From: Pseudomonas sp. PDM18
GTDB lineage: Bacteria > Pseudomonadota > Gammaproteobacteria > Pseudomonadales > Pseudomonadaceae
Assembly (NCBI RefSeq): GCF_014852585.1
Contig: NZ_JACVBX010000008.1
Span: 248,001-312,000, forward strand
Direction: 5' to 3'
DNA length: 64,000 nucleotides
A program made the translations under genes and the position numbers. Shown here piece by piece: positions 36,469 to 48,588 of this stretch (position 1 is its first letter; the number at the start of each line of letters is the position of its first letter). Under the pieces are notes generated by a model. It was not told where the DNA came from. It saw only the letters and a list, made by a program, of their open reading frames with translations, and did not search any database.

Positions 36469-39093
36469 ATGAAACTTTTCCAACGCACTGCCAAGGACAG
36501 CGCCGAACTGCCGGAACTCGTGCCGGCGGAGAAGCCCGTCAAAGGGCCGGCGACCAAGGTCGACCTCAAACCGCTGCTGCCCGCACTCGTCCTCACCGTC
36601 GGCGGCGTAGCGGCGGCCGGCGCATTGCTGTGGTTCAGCCTGTTCGGTCAGGCGGACAAGGCCTACGTCGCACAACTGAGCAGCGCCTGGTCGGAAAGCC
36701 AGGCCGGCGCGCTGCGCCAGTCGCTGAGCCTGCTGGCTGCGGACAGCCGCGCCATGGCGAGCGACTCGCAGTTGCTGCCGACCCTGCAGAGCAATGATCC
36801 GGCGCGCATCGCCGCCCTGGAGAAAGCGCTGACCCAGGGCCATCTGGACGCTCTGGTGGACGTCCACCTCAACGCCAGCGGCCAGGCCGTGCAGGACCCT
36901 TCACGCCCCGGCCCGCTCAACTATGCCGCGCTGGACATGCTGCATCGCGTCGAGAGCGGCCAAGCCGTGGCGCCGGAAGCCTACAAGGTCGGCACCCGCT
37001 GGCTGGTCTACAGCCCCTCCGCCCTGCGTGGTGCGGACAACACGATCCAGGGTTCGCTGCTGTTGGTCGTCGACCTGCAGCGCCTGCTCGGCAGCCTGCC
37101 GCCGATGTCCAGCGACATCGGCCAGCTGCAGCTTTCCCAGCAGTTCGGCAATTCGCCTGCGCAGGTGCTGCTACAGCGCGGCCAGGCCAGTGACGCTGCG
37201 CCGCTCAGCGTCTCCAGCGGCAACCCGAACTGGAAGCTGAGCTTCACTCCTGGCCCCAGCATCACCAGTCCGCTGTACTCGCCGCCCCTGCTGGGCATCG
37301 CCGCGCTGCTCGCGCTGGCAGGTGGCCTGCTCGGCCTCTATCTTGCGCAAAGCGCGATGCAGCGCCGGGTCAGCAAGGATGCCCAGGCCCTGGGGCAGTT
37401 CATTCAGGAACTCGCCGGCCAACGCACTGCCAAAGCTCCTGAGCTGAGCCTGCCGAGCCTGCAGGCGCTGGCTCAGGCGTTGGCCCGTCAGCCGCGCCGC
37501 AAGACCGAAACACCGGGTGCCAGCGCCCCCGCAGCGCCTGCAGTCGCCGCCCAGCCGACCCCAGCTGTCGCTACTGTCAGCGCCCCGCCCGCTGCCACCG
37601 AAACGCCATTGGTCGATCCGCTATTCCAGAACACCGACATTCTGGACATCGACATTCTTGATGAAGACCAGGATCTCCTGGGATTGGAGCAAACACCCGC
37701 TATGAGCACGCCTAAAGCCCCGCAACTGCCCGCCAGCATCTTCCGTGCCTACGACATCCGTGGCGTGGTCGGCGACACCCTGACCACCGAGACCGCCTAC
37801 TGGGTCGGCCGTGCGATCGGCTCCGAAAGCCTTGCGCGCGGTGAACCGTGCGTCTCCGTGGGCCGTGACGGCCGCCTGTCCGGCCCCGAGCTGGTCCAGC
37901 ACCTCATCCAGGGCCTGCTCGACTGCGGCTGCCAGGTCACCGACGTCGGCATGGTGCCGACTCCAGTCCTGTACTACGCAGCCAACGTCCTGGAAGGCAA
38001 GTCGGGCGTAATGCTCACCGGCAGCCACAACCCGCCGGACTACAACGGCTTCAAGATCGTCGTCGCTGGCGAGACCCTGGCCAACGAGCAGATCCAGGCC
38101 CTGCGCGAGCGCATCCAGACCGGTGACCTCGCCTCCGGCGTGGGCAGCGTGCAACAGGTCGACATCCTGCCGCGCTACTTCCAACAGATCCGCGACGACA
38201 TCGCCTTGGCCAAGCCGCTGAAAGTGGTGGTGGACTGCGGCAACGGCGTGGCCGGCGTAATCGCTCCGCAGTTGATCGAAGCCCTGGGCTGCACCGTGAT
38301 CCCGCTGTATTGCGACGTCGACGGCAACTTCCCCAACCACCACCCGGACCCGGGCAAGCCAGAGAACCTGGAAGACCTGATCGCCAAGGTGAAAGAGACC
38401 GGCGCCGACCTCGGCCTGGCCTTCGACGGCGACGGCGACCGCGTGGGCGTGGTGACCAACGAAGGCACCATCATCTACCCCGACCGCCTGCTGATGCTGT
38501 TCGCCAAGGACGTGGTTTCGCGCAACCCAGGTGCCGACATCATCTTCGACGTCAAATGCACCCGTCGCCTGATCTCGCTGATCAGCGGCTACGGCGGTCG
38601 CCCGGTGATGTGGAAGACCGGCCACTCGCTGATCAAGAAGAAGATGAAGGAAACCGGCGCACTGCTCGCTGGCGAGATGAGCGGCCACATCTTCTTCAAG
38701 GAACGCTGGTACGGCTTTGACGACGGCATCTACAGCGCCGCGCGCCTGCTGGAAATCATCAGCCTGGACAAGCGCGACGCCGAGCGCGTGTTCTCCGCGT
38801 TCCCGATGGACATCTCCACCCCGGAAATCAACATCACCGTCACCGACGAGGGCAAGTTCGCCCTGATCGAGGCGCTGCAGGCCCGTGGCCAGTGGGGTGA
38901 AGCCAACCTCACCACCCTCGACGGCGTGCGTGTGGATTACCCCAAAGGCTGGGGCCTGGTTCGCGCGTCCAACACCACTCCGGTGCTGGTCCTGCGTTTC
39001 GAGGCGGACTCCCAGGACGAACTGGAACGCATCAAGGAAGTGTTCCGTACCCAGCTGAAAGCGGTCGACCCCGCCCTCAGCCTGCCCTTCTGA
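36469..39093 (+). CDS. algC: Phosphomannomutase/phosphoglucomutase with N-terminal membrane module
   Basis: 874 residues. Residues 412-874 (internal ATG at 37702) are 463 long, the size of the classical AlgC. They carry the phosphoserine loop GVMLTGSHNPPDYNG (S519, equal to Ser108 of AlgC), metal loop FDGDGDRVG and sugar loop GEMSGHIFF. The enzyme makes mannose-1-P and glucose-1-P for alginate, LPS and Psl. Residues 1-411 hold a membrane helix (~35-60), an extracytoplasmic domain of ~205 residues, a second helix (~270-297) and an Ala/Pro-rich linker. The frame is uninterrupted and the ATG at 36469 is shortly after dut. Either a full-length or a short product from 37702 is possible. Confidence 0.92.
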   Translation: MKLFQRTAKDSAELPELVPAEKPVKGPATKVDLKPLLPALVLTVGGVAAAGALLWFSLFGQADKAYVAQLSSAWSESQAGALRQSLSLLAADSRAMASDSQLLPTLQSNDPARIAALEKALTQGHLDALVDVHLNASGQAVQDPSRPGPLNYAALDMLHRVESGQAVAPEAYKVGTRWLVYSPSALRGADNTIQGSLLLVVDLQRLLGSLPPMSSDIGQLQLSQQFGNSPAQVLLQRGQASDAAPLSVSSGNPNWKLSFTPGPSITSPLYSPPLLGIAALLALAGGLLGLYLAQSAMQRRVSKDAQALGQFIQELAGQRTAKAPELSLPSLQALAQALARQPRRKTETPGASAPAAPAVAAQPTPAVATVSAPPAATETPLVDPLFQNTDILDIDILDEDQDLLGLEQTPAMSTPKAPQLPASIFRAYDIRGVVGDTLTTETAYWVGRAIGSESLARGEPCVSVGRDGRLSGPELVQHLIQGLLDCGCQVTDVGMVPTPVLYYAANVLEGKSGVMLTGSHNPPDYNGFKIVVAGETLANEQIQALRERIQTGDLASGVGSVQQVDILPRYFQQIRDDIALAKPLKVVVDCGNGVAGVIAPQLIEALGCTVIPLYCDVDGNFPNHHPDPGKPENLEDLIAKVKETGADLGLAFDGDGDRVGVVTNEGTIIYPDRLLMLFAKDVVSRNPGADIIFDVKCTRRLISLISGYGGRPVMWKTGHSLIKKKMKETGALLAGEMSGHIFFKERWYGFDDGIYSAARLLEIISLDKRDAERVFSAFPMDISTPEINITVTDEGKFALIEALQARGQWGEANLTTLDGVRVDYPKGWGLVRASNTTPVLVLRFEADSQDELERIKEVFRTQLKAVDPALSLPF

Positions 39094-39101
39094 CCCTGTA
39101 G

Positions 39102-40025
<924 letters not shown>

Positions 40026-40033
40026 TCGACAAG

Positions 40034-40065
40034 GACACCCGCCTGGAGCGATCCACGCGGGTGTC
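40034..40065 (+). terminator. Hairpin after argB
   Basis: GACACCCGC (40034-40042) with GCGGGTGTC (40057-40065). There is no T-run, so it may only attenuate transcription into the thioesterase gene. Confidence 0.4.
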
Positions 40066-40084
40066 ATTGCATCTGGAGTTTGGA

Positions 40085-40531
40085 ATGGCCGCGTCCCCCG
40101 TATCCCGCAATGACTTCAGCTTCTTCCATGGCCTGCGCGTGCGCTGGTCGGAGGTCGACCCGCAGGGCATTGTCTTCAATGGCAACTACCTGACCTATGC
40201 CGATGTCGCCACCACCGAGTACTACCGTCACCTGGGCGTGAGCTACCCGGCCGACCTGCTGCGCGGCGGCGGCGACCTGTTCGCGGTGAAGACCACCTTG
40301 GAATACCTGGCGCCCGCGCGCTTCGACGACTGGCTGGAAATGGGCGTGCGCGTGAGCCGACTGGGCCGCAGCAGCCTGACCTTCCAGGTATCGATCTGGA
40401 GTGATGAAAACCTGCTGACGCTGGGGGAGCTGATCTACGCCTATGCCGGCGAGGACCGGACAAGCCAGCCCCTGCCGGATTGGCTGCGCGGGAAGATCAA
40501 CGAATTCGAGCGCGTCTCACCGCAACAGTAA
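40085..40531 (+). CDS. Hotdog-fold acyl-CoA thioesterase (YbgC/4HBT family)
   Basis: 148 residues. The 4-hydroxybenzoyl-CoA thioesterase motif reads VRWSEVDPQGIVFNGNYLTYADVA, with the catalytic aspartate in EVDPQG. It hydrolyses acyl-CoA or acyl-ACP thioesters; the substrate is unknown. The ATG at 40085 has GGAG six bases upstream; an ATG at 40061 lies in the hairpin and is less likely. Confidence 0.85.
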   Translation: MAASPVSRNDFSFFHGLRVRWSEVDPQGIVFNGNYLTYADVATTEYYRHLGVSYPADLLRGGGDLFAVKTTLEYLAPARFDDWLEMGVRVSRLGRSSLTFQVSIWSDENLLTLGELIYAYAGEDRTSQPLPDWLRGKINEFERVSPQQ

Positions 40532-40546
40532 GAGCGGGCGTCTACC

Positions 40547-41167
40547 TCAGTTGCCGCCGGACAGCTGGGCGAAACGCGCCCGGTCGGCGGCAAAACTGCT
40601 CTGCGCCTGGGTACGCAGCTGCTGATAGCGGGCGATGTCCTGCTGCAGACGCTGTTCATCGCTGCGTAGGTTGGCGAGTTGTGCGACCAGGTCATCCGGT
40701 ACCTGGCGCCCGGCACGCTCCTGATCGGCAGCGCGGGCCTGCAGGTTGGCCTGCTGCGTTTTCAGCGACTGCAGGTTGCCCTTGGCCACGCTGGCCAGCC
40801 CATCGAGCTCCGCGAGCTTGCGATCACGGGCACGGTCAACGTCATCCACGCTGGTGTACATGCGCATCAGTTGTTGATCGGAACTGGCTCGTGCGGCATC
40901 CGCCTTGCGCTGCTCGATCTCGGCGGCGGTCGGCGCCGGCGGCACCTCGCGAATCACCCGACCCTGGTCGTTGAGCACCTGGTAGCCCTTGCCGATGTAC
41001 TGCGGCGGCACGCCAAGGCGGTCGATGACGGTGATGCCCTTGTCATTGACGTAGCGGTACATCTCGACCTGGCTGGTCGGCTGGCCGGCAGCTGCCACCT
41101 GGCCGGCGAGCATGACCCCCAGAAGCCCCATCAACACCCTGTAACGGTAAGCACCCTGCTTGGCCAT
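40547..41167 (-). CDS. DUF4124-domain periplasmic coiled-coil protein
   Basis: About 206 residues with an N-terminal signal (RVLMGLLGVMLAGQVAAA), a DUF4124 motif (MYRYVNDKGITVIDRLGVPPQYIGKGYQVLNDQGRVI) and a long charged helical region (~100-206) rich in Gln, Ala and Arg, predicted coiled coil. Proteins with DUF4124 are often found in the envelope but have no fixed function. It is 20 bases from pyrE on the same strand. Confidence 0.8.
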   Translation of the reverse strand: MAKQGAYRYRVLMGLLGVMLAGQVAAAGQPTSQVEMYRYVNDKGITVIDRLGVPPQYIGKGYQVLNDQGRVIREVPPAPTAAEIEQRKADAARASSDQQLMRMYTSVDDVDRARDRKLAELDGLASVAKGNLQSLKTQQANLQARAADQERAGRQVPDDLVAQLANLRSDEQRLQQDIARYQQLRTQAQSSFAADRARFAQLSGGN

Positions 41168-41187
41168 GCCCGACACCCTTGTTCCGG

Positions 41188-41829
41188 TTAGATACCGTAC
41201 TGCGCCCGATAGGCCTCGACGGCCGCGAGATGCTGCTTGAGCTGCCCGTCGCCGGCCAGATACTCCAGCACTTGCTCAAGCGAGACAATGCTTACGACCG
41301 GGATCGAAAAGTCCCGTTCAACTTCCTGGATCGCCGACAGCTCGCCCTTGCCGCGCTCCTGGCGGTTCAGTGCAATCAGCACACCAGCGGCCTGAGCCCC
41401 TTGTGCGTCGATGATCTGCATGACCTCGCGGATCGCGGTGCCGGCGGTGATCACGTCGTCGATGATCAGCGCGCGGCCAGTCAGCGGTGCGCCGACCAGC
41501 GTGCCGCCTTCGCCGTGGTCCTTGGCTTCCTTGCGGTTGAAGCACCAGGGCAGGTCGCGACCATGCTGTTCCGCCAGCGCAATGGCTGTAGCGGCCGCCA
41601 GCGGGATTCCTTTATAGGCAGGCCCGAACAACACGTCGAAAGGTATGCCGCTGTCAACCACTGCGCTGGCGTAGAAACGACCCAGCTGGGACAGCGCAAC
41701 ACCGGTGTTGAACAGACCGGCATTGAAGAAGTACGGACTGGTACGCCCGGACTTGAGGGTGAATTCGCCGAAGCGAAGAACGCCGCGCTCGATGGCGAAG
41801 CGGATGAAATCGCGTTGATATGGCTGCAT
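41188..41829 (-). CDS. pyrE: Orotate phosphoribosyltransferase
   Basis: 213 residues. It adds PRPP to orotate to give OMP in pyrimidine synthesis. The PRPP motif is [18 protein letters not shown] and the flexible loop is [15 protein letters not shown]. No good ribosome binding site is seen; the start is 81 bases from crc on the opposite strand, the standard Pseudomonas arrangement. Confidence 0.97.
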   Translation of the reverse strand: MQPYQRDFIRFAIERGVLRFGEFTLKSGRTSPYFFNAGLFNTGVALSQLGRFYASAVVDSGIPFDVLFGPAYKGIPLAAATAIALAEQHGRDLPWCFNRKEAKDHGEGGTLVGAPLTGRALIIDDVITAGTAIREVMQIIDAQGAQAAGVLIALNRQERGKGELSAIQEVERDFSIPVVSIVSLEQVLEYLAGDGQLKQHLAAVEAYRAQYGI

Positions 41830-41910
41830 GGGAGAGAACCGGCCGGTATGAATTTAGCTAAACCGTTTGAGCTCGGGTATCATACACACACGTGATTTTG
41901 GGGGCCATTT

Positions 41911-42690
41911 ATGCGGATCATCAGTGTGAACGTGAATGGTATTCAGGCTGCAGCCGAGCGTGGTTTGCTCAGTTGGCTGCAAGCCCAGAATGCCGACGTG
42001 ATCTGCTTGCAGGATACCCGCGCCTCCGCTTTCGATCTGGATGACCCATCCTACCAACTGGATGGCTACTTCCTGTACGCCTGCGATGCCGAAGTGCCCA
42101 GTCAGGGCGGCGTCGCAATCTATAGTCGTCTGCAACCCAAGGCTGTCATAAGCGGCCTGGGTTTCGAGATGGCCGATCGTTACGGGCGCTACCTGCAAGC
42201 CGATTTCGATAAGGTGAGTATCGCCACTCTCCTGCTGCCTACCGGGCAGGAAGGGGACGAGAACCTGAACCACAAGTTCAAGTTCATGGACGATTTCGCC
42301 CAGTACATGAACAAGCAGCGCCGCAAGCGCCGCGAATACATCTATTGCGGCTCGCTGTACGTCGCGCACCAGAAGCTGGACGTGAAGAATTGGCGCGAAT
42401 GCCAGCAATCGCCAGGCTTCATGGCGCCGGAGCGTGGCTGGATGGATGAGATCTTCGGCACCATGGGCTATGTCGACGCCCTGCGCGAGGTCAACCGCGA
42501 AGGCGACCAGTACAGCTGGTGGCCGGACAGCGAACAGGCCGACCTGCTCAACCTGGGCTGGCGCTTCGACTATCAGATCCTCACGCCGGGTCTGCGCCGC
42601 TTCGTGCGCAGTGCCAAGCTGCCGCGCCAGCCGCGCTTCTCCCAGCACGCGCCACTGATCGTCGATTACGACTGGACCCTGAGCATCTGA
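41911..42690 (+). CDS. crc: Catabolite repression control protein
   Basis: 259 residues of the endonuclease/exonuclease/phosphatase fold (MRIISVNVNGIQAAAERGLLSWL; QHAPLIVDYDW). Crc lacks nuclease activity and works with Hfq to repress translation of catabolic mRNAs. The CrcZ/CrcY RNAs that sequester it are not in this window. A GGGGG lies upstream of the ATG, and a strong terminator follows. Confidence 0.97.
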   Translation: MRIISVNVNGIQAAAERGLLSWLQAQNADVICLQDTRASAFDLDDPSYQLDGYFLYACDAEVPSQGGVAIYSRLQPKAVISGLGFEMADRYGRYLQADFDKVSIATLLLPTGQEGDENLNHKFKFMDDFAQYMNKQRRKRREYIYCGSLYVAHQKLDVKNWRECQQSPGFMAPERGWMDEIFGTMGYVDALREVNREGDQYSWWPDSEQADLLNLGWRFDYQILTPGLRRFVRSAKLPRQPRFSQHAPLIVDYDWTLSI

Positions 42691-42720
42691 GTCCTGTCGC
42701 GCCGCCGCAAGGCGGACAGA

Positions 42721-42747
42721 AAAAAGCCGGCTTCGAGCCGGCTTTTT
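42721..42747. terminator. Bidirectional terminator between crc and the DUF4870 gene
   Basis: AAAAAGCCGGCT (42721-42732), loop TCG, AGCCGGCTTTTT (42736-42747). It has T-runs on both sides and serves the convergent genes. Confidence 0.9.
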
Positions 42748-42763
42748 CGTGTCTGGAGCGCGC

Positions 42764-43135
42764 TTACTTGATCGGCCGCCAGGTGAAGGGATAGCGGTAA
42801 TCCAGCCCTTCATTGGCTTTGATCCCGGCAATGATGGTCAGCACCAGCGCGCCGATGCTCACCAGCCCGAGCAGGAAGAAGCCGATCACCACCAGCATCA
42901 ACAGGCAGCTGACCACCACCGCGAGGCTCACGGTGATCTGGAAGTTCAGCGCTTCCTTGCCCTGACGGTCCACGAAGGGGTCCGATTCACGCTTGATCTG
43001 CCAGACGATCAGCGGCCCGAGCAAGTTGCCGAAGGGGAAGATGAAGCCAAGGAAGGCGGCGAAGTGGCAGAACATCGCCCACTGGCGGGCTTCCTGGCTC
43101 GGCTGAACCTGTTGTACCGGTACTTCGTCGCTCAT
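42764..43135 (-). CDS. DUF4870-family small membrane protein
   Basis: 123 residues. Hydrophobic segments near residues 20-45 (MFCHFAAFLGFIFPFGNLLGPLIVW) and 68-110 (a long pair VVVSCLLMLVVIGFFLLGLVSIGALVLTIIAG), with RESDPFVDRQGKEALNFQITVS between them, the DUF4870 signature. Function unknown. AAGGAGCGAAAGG precedes the ATG. It matches PA5333 by position. Confidence 0.88.
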   Translation of the reverse strand: MSDEVPVQQVQPSQEARQWAMFCHFAAFLGFIFPFGNLLGPLIVWQIKRESDPFVDRQGKEALNFQITVSLAVVVSCLLMLVVIGFFLLGLVSIGALVLTIIAGIKANEGLDYRYPFTWRPIK

Positions 43136-43184
43136 CCTTTCGCTCCTTGCACTTTTAGATCGGGCAGGCTGGCCGCCCGTCGGG

Positions 43185-43904
43185 TCATTCTGCCAGCGCA
43201 GCGCGCTGCAGCTCGAACAGCTCGCGCAGGCCTTGCTGCGCCAGTTCCAGCATGGCATTCAGCTCGGCCGGCTGGAAGGGGGCGCCCTCGGCGGTGCCCT
43301 GGACTTCGATGAAGCCGCCGGCATCGGTCATGACCACGTTCAGGTCGGTTTCGGCGGCGGAGTCTTCCAGGTAGTCCAGGTCCAGCACCGGCTCGCCCTG
43401 GTACATACCCACTGAAACCGCGGCGACCATCTGCTTGAGCGGGTTGCCCTTGAGCGCGCCGCGCTTCTTCAGTACGGCCAGGGCGTCGATCAGCGCGACG
43501 GTGGCGCCGGTGATGGAAGCGGTGCGGGTGCCGCCGTCGGCCTGGATCACATCGCAGTCGATGTACAGGGTGTTCTCGCCCAGCTTGGACAGGTCCAGCG
43601 CGGCGCGCAGGGAGCGGCCGATCAGGCGCTGGATTTCCAGGGTGCGGCCACCCTGCTTGCCGCGCGCGGCTTCACGCTGGTTACGCTCGCCGGTGGAGCG
43701 CGGCAGCATGCCGTATTCGGCGGTCAGCCAGCCCTGGCCCTGGCCCTTGAGGAAGCGCGGCACACCGGATTCGGCGCTGACGGTGCAGATCACCTTGGTG
43801 TCGCCGAACTCGACCAGCACGGAGCCCTCGGCGTGCTTGGTGTAATGGCGGGTGATACGGATCGGGCGCAGTTGGTCGGCGGCGCGGCCACTGGGACGGT
43901 TCAT
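43185..43904 (-). CDS. rph: Ribonuclease PH
   Basis: 239 residues, a phosphorolytic 3'-5' exoribonuclease trimming tRNA 3' ends. The first residues [41 protein letters not shown] and the catalytic region [21 protein letters not shown] are diagnostic. It is convergent with none and divergent from yicC. Confidence 0.97.
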   Translation of the reverse strand: MNRPSGRAADQLRPIRITRHYTKHAEGSVLVEFGDTKVICTVSAESGVPRFLKGQGQGWLTAEYGMLPRSTGERNQREAARGKQGGRTLEIQRLIGRSLRAALDLSKLGENTLYIDCDVIQADGGTRTASITGATVALIDALAVLKKRGALKGNPLKQMVAAVSVGMYQGEPVLDLDYLEDSAAETDLNVVMTDAGGFIEVQGTAEGAPFQPAELNAMLELAQQGLRELFELQRAALAE

Positions 43905-44007
43905 GGAGGCATCCTGTACAGATTGCTGGCGGGGGAATGTCCGCCATTATAGAGGCCAGCGGACGGGCGCAACCACCGCCAGCGTGCTGCGGCGCGCTAC
44001 GCTGGGG

Positions 44008-44013
44008 TACAAT
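44008..44013 (+). promoter_or_regulatory. -10 hexamer upstream of yicC
   Basis: TACAAT, 57 bases before the ATG at 44071, in the 166-base spacer with rph; no clear -35. Confidence 0.3.
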
Positions 44014-44070
44014 TACCGGTTTCCGACGACCTGTCGGCCGTTTTCCCAGCCCATTCTGAGAGGTGACTCC

Positions 44071-45592
<1,522 letters not shown>

Positions 45593-45691
45593 AGTCGCCG
45601 AGAGAAGGCACTTCCATAAAGATTGGCGATTTTTTAGACTATCCAGTCCGCCCGGCATTTTCCGGGCCTACATTTCAGTACGAGGAACACC

Positions 45692-45958
45692 ATGGCCCGC
45701 GTCACCGTTGAAGACTGCCTGGACAACGTCGATAACCGTTTCGAGCTGGTCATGCTCGCCACCAAGCGTTCGCGTCAGCTGGCCACCGGCGGCAAAGAGC
45801 CGAAGGTACCGTGGGAAAACGACAAGCCCACCGTCGTCGCCCTGCGTGAAATCGCTTCCGGCCTGATCGACAACGAAATCGTTCTGCTGGAGGACGTGGT
45901 TGAAGAAGAACCGCTGTTCGCTGCCTTCGAAGACGAGGCCAACAACGAGGCCCTGTAA
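45692..45958 (+). CDS. rpoZ: RNA polymerase omega subunit
   Basis: 88 residues beginning [30 protein letters not shown], the omega signature. It stabilises beta-prime and contributes to the ppGpp binding site, consistent with spoT 60 bases downstream. GAGGA precedes the ATG. Confidence 0.97.
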   Translation: MARVTVEDCLDNVDNRFELVMLATKRSRQLATGGKEPKVPWENDKPTVVALREIASGLIDNEIVLLEDVVEEEPLFAAFEDEANNEAL

Positions 45959-46018
45959 GTCGATGTCTGGCCGACGAATCGGTGCACCACGACTGGCCGC
46001 TCGGCAGGGGGTAGACCC

Positions 46019-48127
46019 ATGCCGAGCATAGACGCCTTCGCCGATCGTCTGTCGAGCTATCTGGGCCCGGACCAGGTAAACCTGGTCCGTCGCGCCTACT
46101 ACTACGCCGAGCAAGCCCACGACGGGCAACGCCGCCGCAGCGGCGAGGCTTACGTCACCCATCCGCTCGCCGTCGCCAATATCCTCGCCGACATGCACAT
46201 GGACCATCAGAGCCTGATGGCAGCCATGCTGCACGACGTGATCGAGGACACCGGCATCGCCAAGGAAGCGCTCACCGCGCAGTTCGGCGAAACCGTCTCG
46301 GAACTGGTGGACGGGGTCAGCAAGCTGACCCAGATGAACTTCGAGTCCAAGGCCGAGGCGCAGGCCGAGAACTTCCAGAAGATGGCCATGGCCATGGCGC
46401 GCGATATCCGCGTGATCCTGGTGAAGCTGGCCGACCGCCTGCATAACATGCGCACGCTGGAAGTGCTATCCGGCGAGAAGCGCCGGCGCATTGCCAAGGA
46501 AACCCTGGAAATCTACGCACCCATCGCCAACCGGCTGGGCATGCACAGCATGCGCGTGGAATTCGAGGACCTGGGCTTCAAGGCCATGCATCCGATGCGC
46601 TCCGAGCGCATCCGCCAGGCGGTGAAGAAGGCCCGTGGCAACCGCCGCGAGATCGTCGGCAAGATCCAGGAATCGCTGGTCAACTGCCTCGCCCGCGAAA
46701 ACATGGAAGGCCAGGTCCTGGGCCGCGAGAAGCACCTGTTCAGCATCTACAAGAAGATGCGCGGCAAGCGAAAGGCGTTCAACGAGATCATGGACGTCTA
46801 CGCCTTCCGCATCGTGGTCGACAAGGTCGACACCTGCTACCGCGTGCTCGGCGCCGTGCACAACCTGTACAAGCCGTTCCCCGGTCGCTTCAAGGACTAC
46901 ATCGCGATTCCCAAGGCCAACGGCTACCAGTCGTTGCACACCACGCTGTTCGGGATGCACGGCGTGCCCATCGAGATCCAGATCCGCACCCGCGAGATGG
47001 AAGAGATGGCCAACCACGGCATCGCCGCGCACTGGCTGTACAAGTCCAGCGAAGAGGAAGCGCAGAAAGGCACCCATGCCCGCGCCCGCCAGTGGGTGAA
47101 GGGCATCCTCGAACTGCAGCAACGCGCCGGAAACTCGCTGGAATTCATCGAGAACGTGAAGATCGACCTGTTCCCGGACGAGGTCTACGTCTTCACGCCC
47201 AAGGGCCGCATCATGGAGCTGCCCAAGGGCTCCACGGCGGTGGACTTCGCCTACGCGGTGCACACCGACGTCGGCAACAGCTGCATCGCCTGCCGCATCA
47301 ACCGCCGCCTGGCGCCGCTGTCCGAACCGCTGCAGAGCGGCGCGACAGTGGAAATCGTCACCGCGCCGGGCACCCGGCCGAACCCGGCCTGGCTGAACTT
47401 CGTGGTCACCGGCAAGGCGCGCACGCACATCCGCCACGCGCTCAAGCTGCAACGCCGCTCCGAGTCGATCAACCTCGGCGAGCGCCTGCTGAACAAGACC
47501 CTGGCCGGCTTCGACAGCCACCTGGAAAAGATCCCGCAGGAACGCATCCAGGGCGTGCTCAACGAATACCGCATGGAAGTCTTCGAGGACCTGCTCGAAG
47601 AGATCGGCCTGGGCAACCGCATGGCCTACGTGGTCGCACGCCGCCTGCTGTCCAGCGAAGGCGAGGAAGCGCCCAGCGCCGAAGGGCCGCTGGCGATCCG
47701 CGGTACAGAAGGCCTGGTGCTCAGCTACGCCAAGTGCTGCACGCCGATTCCCGGCGACCCGATCGTCGGCCACCTGTCGGCCGGCAAGGGCATGGTCGTG
47801 CACCTGGAGAACTGCCGGAACATCAGCGAAATCCGCCACAATCCGGAAAAATGCATCCAGCTCAGCTGGGCCAAGGATGTCACCGGCGAATTCAACGTTG
47901 AACTGCGTGTCGAGCTGGAACACCAGCGCGGCTTGATCGCCCTGCTGGCGACCAGCGTCAACGCCGCCGACGGCAACATCGAGAAGATCAGCATGGACGA
48001 GCGCGACGGTCGCATCAGCGTCGTCCAGCTCGTCGTCAGCGTGCATGACCGTGTGCACCTGGCCCGCGTCATCAAGAAGCTGCGCGCGCTCAAGGGCGTG
48101 ATTCGCATCACCCGCATGCGCAGCTGA
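46019..48127 (+). CDS. spoT: Bifunctional (p)ppGpp synthetase/hydrolase
   Basis: 702 residues. The HD hydrolase domain ([13 protein letters not shown]) is intact, followed by a RelA_SpoT synthetase domain ([20 protein letters not shown]), TGS ([33 protein letters not shown]), the helical region and a C-terminal ACT domain. It sets ppGpp levels in stress, carbon and fatty-acid starvation. GGGGG precedes the ATG. Confidence 0.97.
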   Translation: MPSIDAFADRLSSYLGPDQVNLVRRAYYYAEQAHDGQRRRSGEAYVTHPLAVANILADMHMDHQSLMAAMLHDVIEDTGIAKEALTAQFGETVSELVDGVSKLTQMNFESKAEAQAENFQKMAMAMARDIRVILVKLADRLHNMRTLEVLSGEKRRRIAKETLEIYAPIANRLGMHSMRVEFEDLGFKAMHPMRSERIRQAVKKARGNRREIVGKIQESLVNCLARENMEGQVLGREKHLFSIYKKMRGKRKAFNEIMDVYAFRIVVDKVDTCYRVLGAVHNLYKPFPGRFKDYIAIPKANGYQSLHTTLFGMHGVPIEIQIRTREMEEMANHGIAAHWLYKSSEEEAQKGTHARARQWVKGILELQQRAGNSLEFIENVKIDLFPDEVYVFTPKGRIMELPKGSTAVDFAYAVHTDVGNSCIACRINRRLAPLSEPLQSGATVEIVTAPGTRPNPAWLNFVVTGKARTHIRHALKLQRRSESINLGERLLNKTLAGFDSHLEKIPQERIQGVLNEYRMEVFEDLLEEIGLGNRMAYVVARRLLSSEGEEAPSAEGPLAIRGTEGLVLSYAKCCTPIPGDPIVGHLSAGKGMVVHLENCRNISEIRHNPEKCIQLSWAKDVTGEFNVELRVELEHQRGLIALLATSVNAADGNIEKISMDERDGRISVVQLVVSVHDRVHLARVIKKLRALKGVIRITRMRS

Positions 48128-48149
48128 TCCCACCCCGTTAGGAGTCGAC

Positions 48150-48530
48150 ATGACCAAGACCGTTATCCACACCGACAAAGCCCCGGCCGCCATCGGCACC
48201 TACTCCCAGGCGATCAAGGCTGGCAACACCGTCTATGTCTCCGGCCAGATCCCGCTGGACCCGAAAACCATGGAACTGGTCGAAGGCTTCGAAGAGCAGA
48301 CCGTCCAGGTCTTCGAAAACCTGAAAGCCGTGATCGAGGCTTCCGGCGGCTACCTGCACGACGTCGCCAAGCTGAACATCTTCCTCACCGACCTGTCGCA
48401 CTTCGCCAAGGTCAACGAGATCATGGGCAAGTACTTCGTCCAGCCCTACCCGGCTCGCGCCGCCATCGGCGTAGCCGCCCTGCCCAAGGGCGCCCAGGTC
48501 GAGATGGACGCCATCGTCGTCCTGGAATAA
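48150..48530 (+). CDS. ridA: RidA family reactive intermediate/imine deaminase
   Basis: 126 residues of the YjgF family, the canonical RidA type ([34 protein letters not shown]; catalytic arginine in [25 protein letters not shown]). It hydrolyses 2-aminoacrylate and similar enamines from PLP enzymes. It lies after spoT (22-base gap, TAGGAG upstream), as in other pseudomonads; a second paralogue is in the dad operon. Confidence 0.95.
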   Translation: MTKTVIHTDKAPAAIGTYSQAIKAGNTVYVSGQIPLDPKTMELVEGFEEQTVQVFENLKAVIEASGGYLHDVAKLNIFLTDLSHFAKVNEIMGKYFVQPYPARAAIGVAALPKGAQVEMDAIVVLE

Positions 48531-48542
48531 GCCGTACCTCCC

Positions 48543-48571
48543 GAACGGGGCCTTCAGGGCCCCGTTCTTTT
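48543..48571 (+). terminator. Terminator after ridA
   Basis: GAACGGGGCC (48543-48552), loop TTCAG, GGCCCCGTTC (48558-48567) and four T. Confidence 0.85.
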
Positions 48572-48588
48572 GTCTGCAAGGAGCAAAC

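Noticed and set aside
46466..48199. Long minus-strand open frame (577 codons) across spoT
   Set aside because: Antisense to spoT, which has complete HD, synthetase, TGS and ACT motifs.
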